Positions 1-5,890 of a DNA stretch of 6,834 bases are shown here, piece after piece. A model generated the notes under the pieces. It was not told where the DNA came from. It worked only from the letters and a program-made list of their open reading frames with translations, and ran no database searches. The position numbers and the translations under genes were made by a program. Within the stretch, counting starts at the first letter, position 1, and every line of letters starts with the position of its first letter. The stretch is from Deltaproteobacteria bacterium (lineage in GTDB: Bacteria; Myxococcota; Myxococcia; SLRQ01): contig SKWY01000041.1 of NCBI GenBank assembly GCA_007128675.1, positions 1 through 6,834 on the forward strand. The letters are read 5' to 3'.

Positions 1-839
1 CAGAGCGCTCCCTCATCGTCGAACGAGCGTGCTTCGGGTTGGGCATCATCGAGGGGCCGGTCCTCAAGCGTGAGCGACGGGCTTATCACCCGCTGTCCGA
101 CTCGATCACGAAGCGGGGACACTTTCTCGTAGATGGTTCGGCCATCGGTTGCGGCGATGAGCCGCCAAACCAGGGCATACACGCACGAGGGAAGGAATAG
201 AGCCTTGGTAGGGCCGGATCTCGGGTTGACCTCCTTCTGGGAGCAATCGAAGGTCTCGATCACGTAATCCAGATCCCGTCTCGAGAAAGGCACGAGGCTC
301 TTTGCGCTGGTCATCTTCTGGATCGAGGCGTACGAGCCCGGGTAGCTGACCGCCAAATGGGCCCCGTACGACGAGCTTCGAGCGGTGTTATCGAACCCAT
401 CACTCGTCAGCACCCTCACGGTAGTGACTGCTCGAGTCGCCGCGGTGTTGACCTGACCCTCGGTACGAGGGGCAAGCGTATCGATGAGGCGGCTCGACTC
501 CTCGACGAGCGCCTCGCAATCGACACTCTCTATCTTGGGATCGAACGTATCCAGCGCGGCGGGCGCGGCAGCGCCGGCCAGCGCGTAGTCCGCCTCAACA
601 CCACCCGCCAGAGCGAAAAGAGCGTTTCGCAAAAGCTCCTCTCGATCGATGAGGTTTCGGGTGTATGCGGTACCGAGCCTGCCATCCTTCATGACGGTAA
701 GGCCAACCCCCGAGAGGATGGAGCTGTCGACCTCCTTTAGCTTGCCGTTCCAGAACCTGACCAGATCGGAGCTCTTCGCCTGAGAGAAGACCTCCACTCG
801 ATCCGCTTTTTTGCGAGCAATCTCCAGTAGCCGTTCCAT
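1..839 (-). CDS. tldE: TldE/PmbA-like protease subunit, partial (3' end off the window)
   Basis: This is probably the TldE (PmbA) subunit of the TldD/TldE heteromeric metalloprotease. That complex acts in the cytoplasm on unfolded peptides, for example maturing microcin B17 and degrading the CcdA antitoxin in enterobacteria. The protein starts MERLLEIARKKADRVEVF. The first 279 residues are visible and the C-terminal third is missing. The N-terminal half has the family's pattern: a flavour of 'VEVF...', then 'GVGLTVMKDGRLGTAYT' near residues 45-60, an alanine-rich helix, and 'VRVLTSDGF' near residues 140-150. The last visible segment (residues 273-277, FDDEG) matches the shared TldD/TldE core. 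TldE subunits normally lack the HExxxH zinc motif; none is seen here, but the gene is incomplete. It lies directly downstream of tldD, so the two are almost certainly one translationally coupled operon. An ATGATG pair overlaps the tldD stop, so the start could also be at 842. I prefer 839 because its spacing to GGAGGT is better. Confidence 0.85.
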   Translation of the reverse strand, partial: MERLLEIARKKADRVEVFSQAKSSDLVRFWNGKLKEVDSSILSGVGLTVMKDGRLGTAYTRNLIDREELLRNALFALAGGVEADYALAGAAAPAALDTFDPKIESVDCEALVEESSRLIDTLAPRTEGQVNTAATRAVTTVRVLTSDGFDNTARSSSYGAHLAVSYPGSYASIQKMTSAKSLVPFSRRDLDYVIETFDCSQKEVNPRSGPTKALFLPSCVYALVWRLIAATDGRTIYEKVSPLRDRVGQRVISPSLTLEDRPLDDAQPEARSFDDEGAL

Positions 840-2203
840 CATCTACCTCCAATCACGACGCCCTCGACCAGCACATGAGGAGAGCCATAGCAAGACCGAA
901 CGTTCAGCTGTCCCTTGCCGCAGCCGCCAATCTCACCCAGCTCGAGATCGTCCGCCACGCCTCTGATGCTCTTTAGCGTGCTGTAGAGATTGCCCGAGAT
1001 GTTAATGTCACGAACCATCTTTCCAATCTTTCCTCCCTTCACCTGAAACCCGTACTGCGCACCGAAGGTGAAGTCCTCTCCCGATGTCTGGCCGCCCATA
1101 TGACTCTTCAGGTACAGACCGTCTCCAAGGCGCTCTATCAACGCCTCGAAGGTGTCCTCGCCGGGCTCGATGAATATCGCTCCCATCCGGATGATGGGGG
1201 CATAGCGATAGTCCTCGGCTACGGCGTGCCCCGAAAGGGGCTCACCGAAAGCCGCGGCGGTTCGGCGTGAGTGGAGCCGTCCAACCAGGACTCCATCCTT
1301 CATGAGCTGAACAGGTCTTGTCCGCACCCCTTCATCGTCGTACTTGTAATGGCCCAGCTGGTTGGAGAGCGTCGGATCATCCTTGATGGAGAGGATCTCG
1401 TCTCCGAGGCTTGCGCCGAGTTGCATCTTCTCGCGCATCGTCGGCGAGTCCTCGATCAGATCGGCCTCCGAAAAATGACCGAAGGCCTCGTGAGTGAAAA
1501 CGCCGGCCAGCCTTTGATCGAGAACCACATCATGGGCTCCACCCTTGACGGGCTCCGCCTGGAGCAGATCGACGGCGAGCTTCTTCTTCTCCTCCACCAG
1601 GGCCTCGCGGCCACGCAGCCTGCCCATACCATCGCTGCCCCCCATTCCGACTCTTACCGACTGGGTGAGGCCGCCCTCGGATGTCGTGATGATCCCGGCG
1701 ATTCTCACCGTGACCAGATCCTCTCGTATCCGCGTGCCCTCGGTGCTCAAGAAGTACTTCTCCCGAACCAAATCGGTGTGAGCGAGGCTAGTCGTCGCAA
1801 CCTTCGGGTGGTCGTGAGCTATCTCGTTGTAGACGCGAAGCAGACCCAGCTTCTCTTCCACACCTATCGTCCGTGGATCCTCGTTTAGAGCGGGCTGAAC
1901 CTCGTCGGACACGACATCGGTATCCGCTAGACGAATCCCGTCATCGAGGTGCCGACCAATCAGCTTGGCGTTCGTGGTAGCTGCCTCGAGCGCCTTGTCC
2001 GCATCCGCGATGCTCGTGAAGGCAACGGTCCCGAGACCACCGCCCGCGAGCACTCTTAGCACATAGCCGTCCGCCGAGCTGGAGCCTAGACCTGTAAGCT
2101 CACGCCCGTTGAATCCGATGCTGGTCTCCCGCTTCACCTCATAGCGAACATCGGCATAGTCGGCCTTGACACGACCAATGAGCCTTTCGAGTTCCTCGAA
2201 CAT
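839..2203 (-). CDS. tldD: TldD metalloprotease subunit
   Basis: This is the zinc-bearing subunit of the TldD/TldE protease (peptidase family U62/M103). Together with TldE it cleaves extended small peptides in a central chamber in the cytoplasm. The protein has 454 residues, close to the family's usual length. The zinc motif HEAFGH is intact at residues 238-243 (H238, E239, H243) and is followed by an acidic stretch. The third ligand expected from the E. coli enzyme is a C-terminal cysteine. It is present at C428 in GEIGGCGK, followed by the usual glycine-rich tail ending VVIGGR. The core also holds YDDEG near residue 290 and GGQTSGEDFTFG near residues 370-381, both typical of TldD. I place the start at 2203 (MFEELERL) because GGAGGA sits 4 nt upstream. 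An in-frame extension to 2260 would add 19 residues unlike the family. The gene is first in a tldD-tldE operon and is transcribed away from dapE. No promoter was clear. Confidence 0.93.
   Translation of the reverse strand: MFEELERLIGRVKADYADVRYEVKRETSIGFNGRELTGLGSSSADGYVLRVLAGGGLGTVAFTSIADADKALEAATTNAKLIGRHLDDGIRLADTDVVSDEVQPALNEDPRTIGVEEKLGLLRVYNEIAHDHPKVATTSLAHTDLVREKYFLSTEGTRIREDLVTVRIAGIITTSEGGLTQSVRVGMGGSDGMGRLRGREALVEEKKKLAVDLLQAEPVKGGAHDVVLDQRLAGVFTHEAFGHFSEADLIEDSPTMREKMQLGASLGDEILSIKDDPTLSNQLGHYKYDDEGVRTRPVQLMKDGVLVGRLHSRRTAAAFGEPLSGHAVAEDYRYAPIIRMGAIFIEPGEDTFEALIERLGDGLYLKSHMGGQTSGEDFTFGAQYGFQVKGGKIGKMVRDINISGNLYSTLKSIRGVADDLELGEIGGCGKGQLNVRSCYGSPHVLVEGVVIGGR
845..850 (-). promoter_or_regulatory. 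Ribosome binding site of tldE, inside the tldD 3' end
   Basis: The minus strand reads GGAGGT followed by AG and then ATGATG. The spacer is 5 nt to the second ATG (839) and only 2 nt to the first (842), which favours initiation at 839. The site lies within the last codons of tldD, whose TGA overlaps the ATGs, an arrangement typical of translational coupling. Confidence 0.6.
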
Positions 2204-2509
2204 CTGTCCTCCATACTGGTTGCGATTCAGTTCGAACCGAGAATGCCCGCGAGGGCGCAAGCGCGCACCTTATCAAGGTTCCCCGATGCGATCCTCCCCA
2301 TGTCTCGCAAAAGATCCGACAATAGCGCCCGAAAGAAAGGCCCTTCTCTAGCCGAATGCGCATGTGAAGATGAGCCGAAGCCTTCGGGCAGGGCATGGCA
2401 CGCAAGGACATGGGCTCGACCTTCGCCCCATCAGCGCTCGAAGAGACCAGGCCTCAACAAAAGCAATGTCTCACGCCCAATGAAGTCTCGCCTCTGTTAC
2501 AAGGGCCTC
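2204..2509. other. Divergent intergenic spacer between tldD and dapE
   Basis: These 306 bp must hold the promoters of both the tldDE operon and the dapE-like gene, but I could not pick a convincing -35/-10 pair on either strand. Reading frames stay open across part of it: tldD to 2260 and the dapE frame back to 2243. The encoded residues are basic, low-order and unlike either family, so I treat them as non-coding. A small perfect palindrome, CCGAAG-C-CTTCGG, lies at 2375-2387. No tRNA, repeat array or mobile-element end was seen. Confidence 0.5.
2208..2212 (-). promoter_or_regulatory. Ribosome binding site deciding the tldD start
   Basis: The minus strand reads GGAGG with a 4-nt spacer (ACAG) before the ATG at 2203. 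No comparable Shine-Dalgarno sequence precedes the upstream in-frame start at 2260, so this site fixes the start at 2203. Confidence 0.6.
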
Positions 2510-3595
2510 ATGGACATCCTCGATAGACTCGCCAGCCGCTGCCTCACGCTTTGCAGGATTCCTAGCGTCACAGGAGAGGAGAAGGAGATCTGTGATCACG
2601 TCGTTACCTGGGCAAGGGCGTTTCTTCCGGAGGAAGAGATTATTCGCCATGGAAACTCCCTGGTCCTGGGGAAGCTGCCGGCCAATCCCGACCGTCCGGT
2701 CATCATGCTGGCAGGTCATCTAGACACCGTTCCACCACATGAAGGTGATCCTCCTCCAACTCGCGAACAGAATAGGATCACCGGGCTCGGATCCAGCGAC
2801 ATGAAGAGCGGAGTCACCGTCGCCATGACGCTCTTCGAGGATCTCTATGAGAAGGAGCTTCCATACGAGATCGTGCTCGTTTTGTACGAACGTGAGGAGG
2901 GACCACAGATAGAGAGCGGCCTTCGTACCTTGCTTGCCGAGTTACCTCTTCTTGGGAACGTGGACCTGGCCATAGTGCTCGAGCCGACAGACGAGGCAAT
3001 TCAGATAGGCTGCCTAGGGACTATTCACGCCACCGTGAGCTTCCAAGGGAAAAGCGCACACTCCGCAAGACCATGGCAAGGCAGAAACGCCATAACCGCC
3101 GCCGGCGATTTTCTCTCGAAGCTGCATTCCATGAAGCCGCGGATAGTCGAGACGGCCGGGCAGGTCTTTCGTGAGGTCTTCACCGTTACCTTGGCCCGCG
3201 GTGGACGCTATCCCAACGTCGTACCGAACCGCTTCGATCTCAACCTGAACTACCGTTTCGCCCCGGGTAAGAGCCTTGAGACCGCGAAGCAAGAGATCCT
3301 GGATCTCGTGGACGGGAGGGCGAGCGTCGAGTTCGTGGACGCATGTCCAAGCGGCTCGGTGCCATGGAACAACCCTCTATTTCGGCGCCTTGTGGATATC
3401 ACGGGGCGCGACCTTGCCCCAAAGCAGGCATGGACCGACGTCGCTCGCCTAGCAGAGGCGGGGATCGACGCTTTGAACTTCGGTCCAGGCCTCACGGCAC
3501 AGGCACATCAGGCAGGCGAGTACTGCACCATCGACAGCCTGACGGCGGCCTACAGGGACCTTCGGCTCTTCCTGGAAACGGCACCCGCGGATTAG
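2510..3595 (+). CDS. dapE: Succinyl-diaminopimelate desuccinylase-like M20 peptidase (actinobacterial-type DapE)
   Basis: This probably hydrolyses N-succinyl-LL-2,6-diaminopimelate to LL-DAP plus succinate in the cytoplasm, on the route to lysine and meso-DAP for peptidoglycan. The 361 residues have the M20 two-domain layout: a catalytic part, a dimerisation insert at about residues 170-285, then the catalytic part again. The co-catalytic metal set looks complete: H70 and D72 in GHLDTVPP, D97 in GLGSSDMKSG, the E129/E130 pair in YEREEG, E158 in VLEPTD, and H333 near the C terminus. The motifs SAHSARPWQGRNAI, NYRFAPG and WTDVARLAEAGIDALNFGPG resemble DapE of the actinobacterial type more than the E. 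coli one. The start at 2510 (MDILDRLASRC) matches the family's N terminus. It has only a weak AAGGG upstream. An in-frame ATG at 2480 is possible, while the open frame back to 2243 is unlikely. A related amidohydrolase specificity (acetylornithine deacetylase or another M20 peptidase) cannot be excluded. Confidence 0.85.
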   Translation: MDILDRLASRCLTLCRIPSVTGEEKEICDHVVTWARAFLPEEEIIRHGNSLVLGKLPANPDRPVIMLAGHLDTVPPHEGDPPPTREQNRITGLGSSDMKSGVTVAMTLFEDLYEKELPYEIVLVLYEREEGPQIESGLRTLLAELPLLGNVDLAIVLEPTDEAIQIGCLGTIHATVSFQGKSAHSARPWQGRNAITAAGDFLSKLHSMKPRIVETAGQVFREVFTVTLARGGRYPNVVPNRFDLNLNYRFAPGKSLETAKQEILDLVDGRASVEFVDACPSGSVPWNNPLFRRLVDITGRDLAPKQAWTDVARLAEAGIDALNFGPGLTAQAHQAGEYCTIDSLTAAYRDLRLFLETAPAD

Positions 3596-3611
3596 GGTTC
3601 CGCCCTCCCAA

Positions 3612-3635
3612 GCGAAGTGCCCCTGCTCACTTCGC
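3612..3635. terminator. Possible bidirectional terminator hairpin between dapE and the PilZ-REC gene
   Basis: A perfect 8-bp inverted repeat, GCGAAGTG and CACTTCGC, encloses an 8-nt loop. It begins 16 nt after the dapE stop and lies about 90 nt beyond the stop of the convergent PilZ-REC gene. Neither side is followed by a T-run, so a classic intrinsic terminator is not proven. It could act as an RNA 3'-end stabiliser or work with Rho. The rest of this 127-bp spacer shows nothing recognisable. Confidence 0.4.
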
Positions 3636-3722
3636 GCCACGACGGCCATGTCGCAAGCTCCATTGCCCGCGAGTTTCACTCCACCAGCCAGAGCGAGCCG
3701 GCGCGGCCGAGACGCCTTACAA

Positions 3723-4463
3723 TCACCCAAGCACCTCCCGGAGGTTGGCCTCGGACCAGGGCTTTCGTAGAGTCTTTTGCGCCTGGTTCTCCATGGCGGC
3801 ACGCTCGAGCTCCTCCTCGTCGATATCGCTCGCGGTAAGGATCCGCCTGACCCAAGGATAGTTCTGGGCCAAAAACTCGCTGAACAAAGTGCCGTCGGGG
3901 GTCAGGCTTCCAAGGTGCAGATCGACCACGGCGGCCTCGAATGAGGGCTCGTTGGCCTCCAATAGAGAGATGGCGCTCGTTGGGGATTTGACGCTGACGC
4001 ATTTCCGCCCCAGGCGCTCTATGTCCCTCGCAAGCGCCTTGCGAAGGAGATCGTCGCTTTCGAGAACGAGAACATACGCCCGCCCCTTTTCGCTAAAAGC
4101 CTCGAGGCATCGATTGATGGCGACATCGAATATCGCGCTGTTCATCATGCTCATCTCATCGAAGGCCAGAGCCAGGGCCTTCTTCCCGTGATGAAGCTGC
4201 TGGCGAACGACGGTACCATTCACGGTAAATGGCGCCTCACCTGCCAGTTCGAGAACCACATTGACCCTGCTGCCCACGGGAAAGGGATGTCCGCCGGCTA
4301 TGAGCGCGCCCCCTATCGATAGGTTCTTCACAAGGTATATTCGCCTCTCCTCGGGCACCCCATCAGTGTGCCCGGCCGCAAATACGTTCTCGCAAGAAAG
4401 GTTCACTACCGCGGGCAGCTCATGGCGGGGATGGCGGCGAGTATTCCCTTGATGTTGCTCCAT
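3723..4463 (-). CDS. PilZ domain protein with C-terminal response-regulator receiver (REC) domain
   Basis: This is a predicted cytoplasmic c-di-GMP-responsive regulator of 246 residues, with no transmembrane segment or DNA-binding domain. The N-terminal PilZ domain (about residues 8-120) carries both c-di-GMP signatures: RRHPR (RxxxR, R9 and R13) and NLSIGG (NxSxxG: N47, S49, G52). The C-terminal REC domain (about residues 128-246) keeps the phospho-acceptor position D181 in VVDLHLG, T210 in ILTAS and K234 in RKPW. The acidic pair that normally helps bind magnesium reads E135-S136 instead of Asp-Asp, so phosphorylation may be weak or lost. The start at 4463 follows GAGGAG with a 9-nt spacer. 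A TTG start at 4496 would add 11 residues and is less likely. The gene is convergent with dapE and divergent from the M15 peptidase gene. It stands alone, with no adjacent kinase, cyclase or motility gene to show its target. Confidence 0.85.
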   Translation of the reverse strand: MEQHQGNTRRHPRHELPAVVNLSCENVFAAGHTDGVPEERRIYLVKNLSIGGALIAGGHPFPVGSRVNVVLELAGEAPFTVNGTVVRQQLHHGKKALALAFDEMSMMNSAIFDVAINRCLEAFSEKGRAYVLVLESDDLLRKALARDIERLGRKCVSVKSPTSAISLLEANEPSFEAAVVDLHLGSLTPDGTLFSEFLAQNYPWVRRILTASDIDEEELERAAMENQAQKTLRKPWSEANLREVLG

Positions 4464-4472
4464 GGTGTGATT

Positions 4473-4478
4473 CTCCTC
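4473..4478 (-). promoter_or_regulatory. Ribosome binding site deciding the PilZ-REC start
   Basis: GAGGAG on the minus strand lies 9 nt before the ATG at 4463. It falls inside the longer in-frame reading that begins with TTG at 4496, which argues for the shorter protein. Confidence 0.55.
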
Positions 4479-4511
4479 TCCGCTTACAGCCCCCAAAGCT
4501 AACCTGCAGAT

Positions 4512-4525
4512 CTCATGCCCATGAG
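4512..4525. repeat. Inverted repeat upstream of the PilZ-REC gene
   Basis: CTCATG-CC-CATGAG is a perfect 6-bp-armed inverted repeat about 50 bp before the PilZ-REC start. If the candidate promoter at 4557-4586 is real, the repeat lies in the early transcribed leader. It could be an operator for a dimeric regulator or a small RNA hairpin. There is no second copy in the window to support either. Confidence 0.3.
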
Positions 4526-4556
4526 GACTTAGCTCGACTTGAGCAGTCGCGTCACG

Positions 4557-4586
4557 ATTGTATCAAAGCGGTGAAACGAGAGACAA
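4557..4586 (-). promoter_or_regulatory. Candidate sigma70-type promoter for the PilZ-REC gene
   Basis: On the minus strand TTGTCT (4586-4581) is separated by 18 nt from TACAAT (4562-4557). TACAAT matches the -10 consensus at 5 of 6 positions and is preceded by TGA, giving an extended -10. Transcription would start near 4550, about 85 nt upstream of the ATG. This was found by eye and not scored statistically. Confidence 0.4.
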
Positions 4587-4701
4587 ACAGAAGGTCCATG
4601 CATTTCTCTGGACGAGATGACAGCCAAGAGGTTTCACCCCAAGACAAGCCTAGTTGTTGGGCGCACTTCTCTGTAACGGTGGAATGCTCCTCGAGCGAGG
4701 G

Positions 4702-4737
4702 CTCCCTGGACCCCTGGGGCTTCTTCTACCCAGGGAG
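4702..4737. repeat. Long inverted repeat (8-bp stem) in the leader of the M15 peptidase gene
   Basis: CTCCCTGG (4702-4709) pairs perfectly with CCAGGGAG (4730-4737) around a 20-nt loop. The loop itself contains CCCCTGGGG. A shorter stem, CCTCG-AG-CGAGG, sits directly upstream at 4689-4700. No T-run follows on either strand, so it does not look like an intrinsic terminator. It ends 85 nt before the M15 start codon. Confidence 0.4.
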
Positions 4738-4822
4738 ACGAAGTTGGTGGACGGGGAATTAGTTGGGCCGCTACCTTGTCCGCTCTCATCGAATCACTTC
4801 ACCCTCGGCGAAAGAGATATCG

Positions 4823-5890
4823 ATGAGTAGGATCCTTCTTGCGAAAAGAATACCCATCCTTTCAATCTTGCTGATGAGCGGCCTCATCTCCGCCACGGCC
4901 CTCGCTTCTCGGCAATCGGGGACGGGAAAGCCCTGGGCATCGAGCCTCGTCAGCGAAAAGCCCACCGCAAGAGTTATTGTCGATGAGCATCTAGGCGGCC
5001 ATAGCGGAAAGCTGAAGACAGTCATCGCCAACACTTCCTCGCCACTTGCGGGCATCGAGGTGAAAGGCTCTTGTGAGAGCCTTCGATGGCTAGGCCTTCA
5101 AGGCCAAGAGATTGAAGAGGTCTACTGCGATGATGGTCCACTCTTGGCTCCCTCGCGGGCCGGCGCCTGGGCCTTGTATGAGACAGCCGGGCCGCCACGA
5201 ATCGAGCTTCTATCTCGGGACCGAATGGCAGGCGGATCGATCGAGGGAAGACTTGCGCCCGTGAATGTAGCACCCAAGGTCCTCGCTCTACGCCCAAGAG
5301 CGGAGAAGGCGGACGGTCTGCTCGAAGGATACAGAATAGGCACCTACCCCCGAAGACCGGCGCGTTATGGTCCGCAGTACGAGCCACCTGAAGGGTTCAT
5401 CGAAGTCTCTGAGGATACCCTGAACCTACCCCTTTCGAGGAGCTTCAGCTTGGGCGAGTTTCTGACCAAGGACCAGCATGAGGTATGGCCGAAGTTCCTT
5501 GCTTTGGACATGCGCCTGATCGACAAGCTCGAGCTGGTAATCGAGGAGCTGCGGGAGATGGGGCACGATGCGACGAGTCTTTTCGTCATGAGCGGCTACA
5601 GGACTCCCCATTACAATGGAGACGGCAGCGGGGGACGCTCCAGGCTCAGTCGACACATTTACGGGGACGCCGCTGACGTGTGGCTCGACGAGACCGGCGA
5701 TGGTCGCATGGACGACCTGAATGGAGACGGGCGTTCAAGCATCGAAGATGCGAGGGTGCTCGCCGCCGCGGCAAGCCGAGTCCAGGATAGGTATCCCGAT
5801 CTGGTGGGCGGCATCGGGGTCTATGGACCAAGGGGAGCCCGTGGCCCCTTCGTGCACATAGATCTGCGTGGGCGCCGCGCCCGCTGGTAG
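4823..5890 (+). CDS. Exported M15-family (MepK/DUF882-like) peptidoglycan peptidase with calcium-loop insertion
   Basis: This is a predicted periplasmic zinc peptidase of 355 residues acting on peptidoglycan peptides. The Sec signal peptide covers residues 1-28: basic start, hydrophobic run ILSILLMSGLISA, cleavage after ALA. No lipobox cysteine follows. Residues 29 to about 195 form a region I do not recognise; two cysteines (C84, C102) could make a disulphide. The catalytic domain begins near residue 205 and holds SGYRTPHYN. The zinc ligands are H278 and D285 in SRHIYGDAAD, and H345 in FVHID. This layout resembles E. coli YcbK/MepK, which cuts 3-3 cross-links. Between D285 and H345 lie two overlapping acidic loops (DETGDGRMDD at 289-298 and DLNGDGRSSIED at 298-309) that look like EF-hand/dockerin calcium sites. 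I chose ATG 4823 because the signal peptide begins there. A TTG at 4763 would put 20 residues before it. The ribosome site is weak (GAAAGAG). The stop directly abuts that of the convergent transpeptidase gene. Carboxypeptidase activity is an alternative. Confidence 0.82.
   Translation: MSRILLAKRIPILSILLMSGLISATALASRQSGTGKPWASSLVSEKPTARVIVDEHLGGHSGKLKTVIANTSSPLAGIEVKGSCESLRWLGLQGQEIEEVYCDDGPLLAPSRAGAWALYETAGPPRIELLSRDRMAGGSIEGRLAPVNVAPKVLALRPRAEKADGLLEGYRIGTYPRRPARYGPQYEPPEGFIEVSEDTLNLPLSRSFSLGEFLTKDQHEVWPKFLALDMRLIDKLELVIEELREMGHDATSLFVMSGYRTPHYNGDGSGGRSRLSRHIYGDAADVWLDETGDGRMDDLNGDGRSSIEDARVLAAAASRVQDRYPDLVGGIGVYGPRGARGPFVHIDLRGRRARW
5687..5749 (+). other. EF-hand/dockerin-like calcium loops within the M15 domain
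   Basis: Codons 289-309 of the M15 peptidase encode two back-to-back acidic loops. The second, DLNGDGRSSIED, has D298, N300, D302, G303 and D309 at the 1, 3, 5, 6 and 12 positions of a calcium-binding loop and is followed by a helix-like segment (ARVLAAAASR). The first (D289, T291, D293, G294, D297/D298) shares its last residues with the second. The loops lie between the second and third zinc ligands, so calcium could stabilise or gate the active site. Calcium binding is inferred from the pattern only. Confidence 0.55.

Larger units (their letters stand above)
4464..4822. other. Structured divergent spacer between the PilZ-REC and M15 peptidase genes
   Basis: These 359 bp hold no convincing gene. 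A 63-codon frame starting with GTG at 4571 has no recognisable motif and no good ribosome binding site. The spacer contains the candidate minus-strand promoter near 4560 and a weak plus-strand candidate (TTGAGC at 4539, 16 nt, TATCAA at 4561) that overlaps it. Inverted repeats lie at 4512-4525, 4594-4613 (GTCCA/TGGAC), 4689-4700 (CCTCG-AG-CGAGG) and 4702-4737. The dense structure just before the M15 gene suggests a folded 5' leader or a small RNA, but nothing matches a known riboswitch class that I can recognise. Confidence 0.4.

Noticed and set aside
357..740. 127-codon plus-strand open frame opposite tldE
   Set aside because: It is antisense to tldE, whose family motifs are clear, and the encoded protein is arginine- and serine-rich without motifs.
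1271..1888. 205-codon plus-strand open frame opposite tldD
   Set aside because: It lies wholly antisense to the well-supported tldD gene, shows no recognisable domain, and is an expected shadow of a GC-rich coding sequence.
2204..2260. Longer TldD start (19 extra residues)
   Set aside because: The GGAGG before 2203 lies inside the extension, and the family's N terminus begins at MFEELE.
2375..2387. CCGAAG-C-CTTCGG palindrome as a terminator or operator
   Set aside because: It is short, has a one-base centre and no T-run, and has no second copy; such palindromes are expected by chance.
2243..2509. Upstream extension of the dapE reading frame by 89 codons
   Set aside because: The extra residues are basic and low-order, lack a signal peptide or domain, and are absent from the DapE family, whose N terminus matches the start at 2510.
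4571..4762. 63-codon GTG-start frame in the spacer before the M15 gene
   Set aside because: It has no good ribosome binding site, domain or signal peptide, and it runs through the inverted repeats, so structure is a better explanation than coding.
4763..4822. TTG start giving the M15 protein 20 more residues
   Set aside because: It would place a polar stretch ahead of an otherwise standard signal peptide that begins at ATG 4823.
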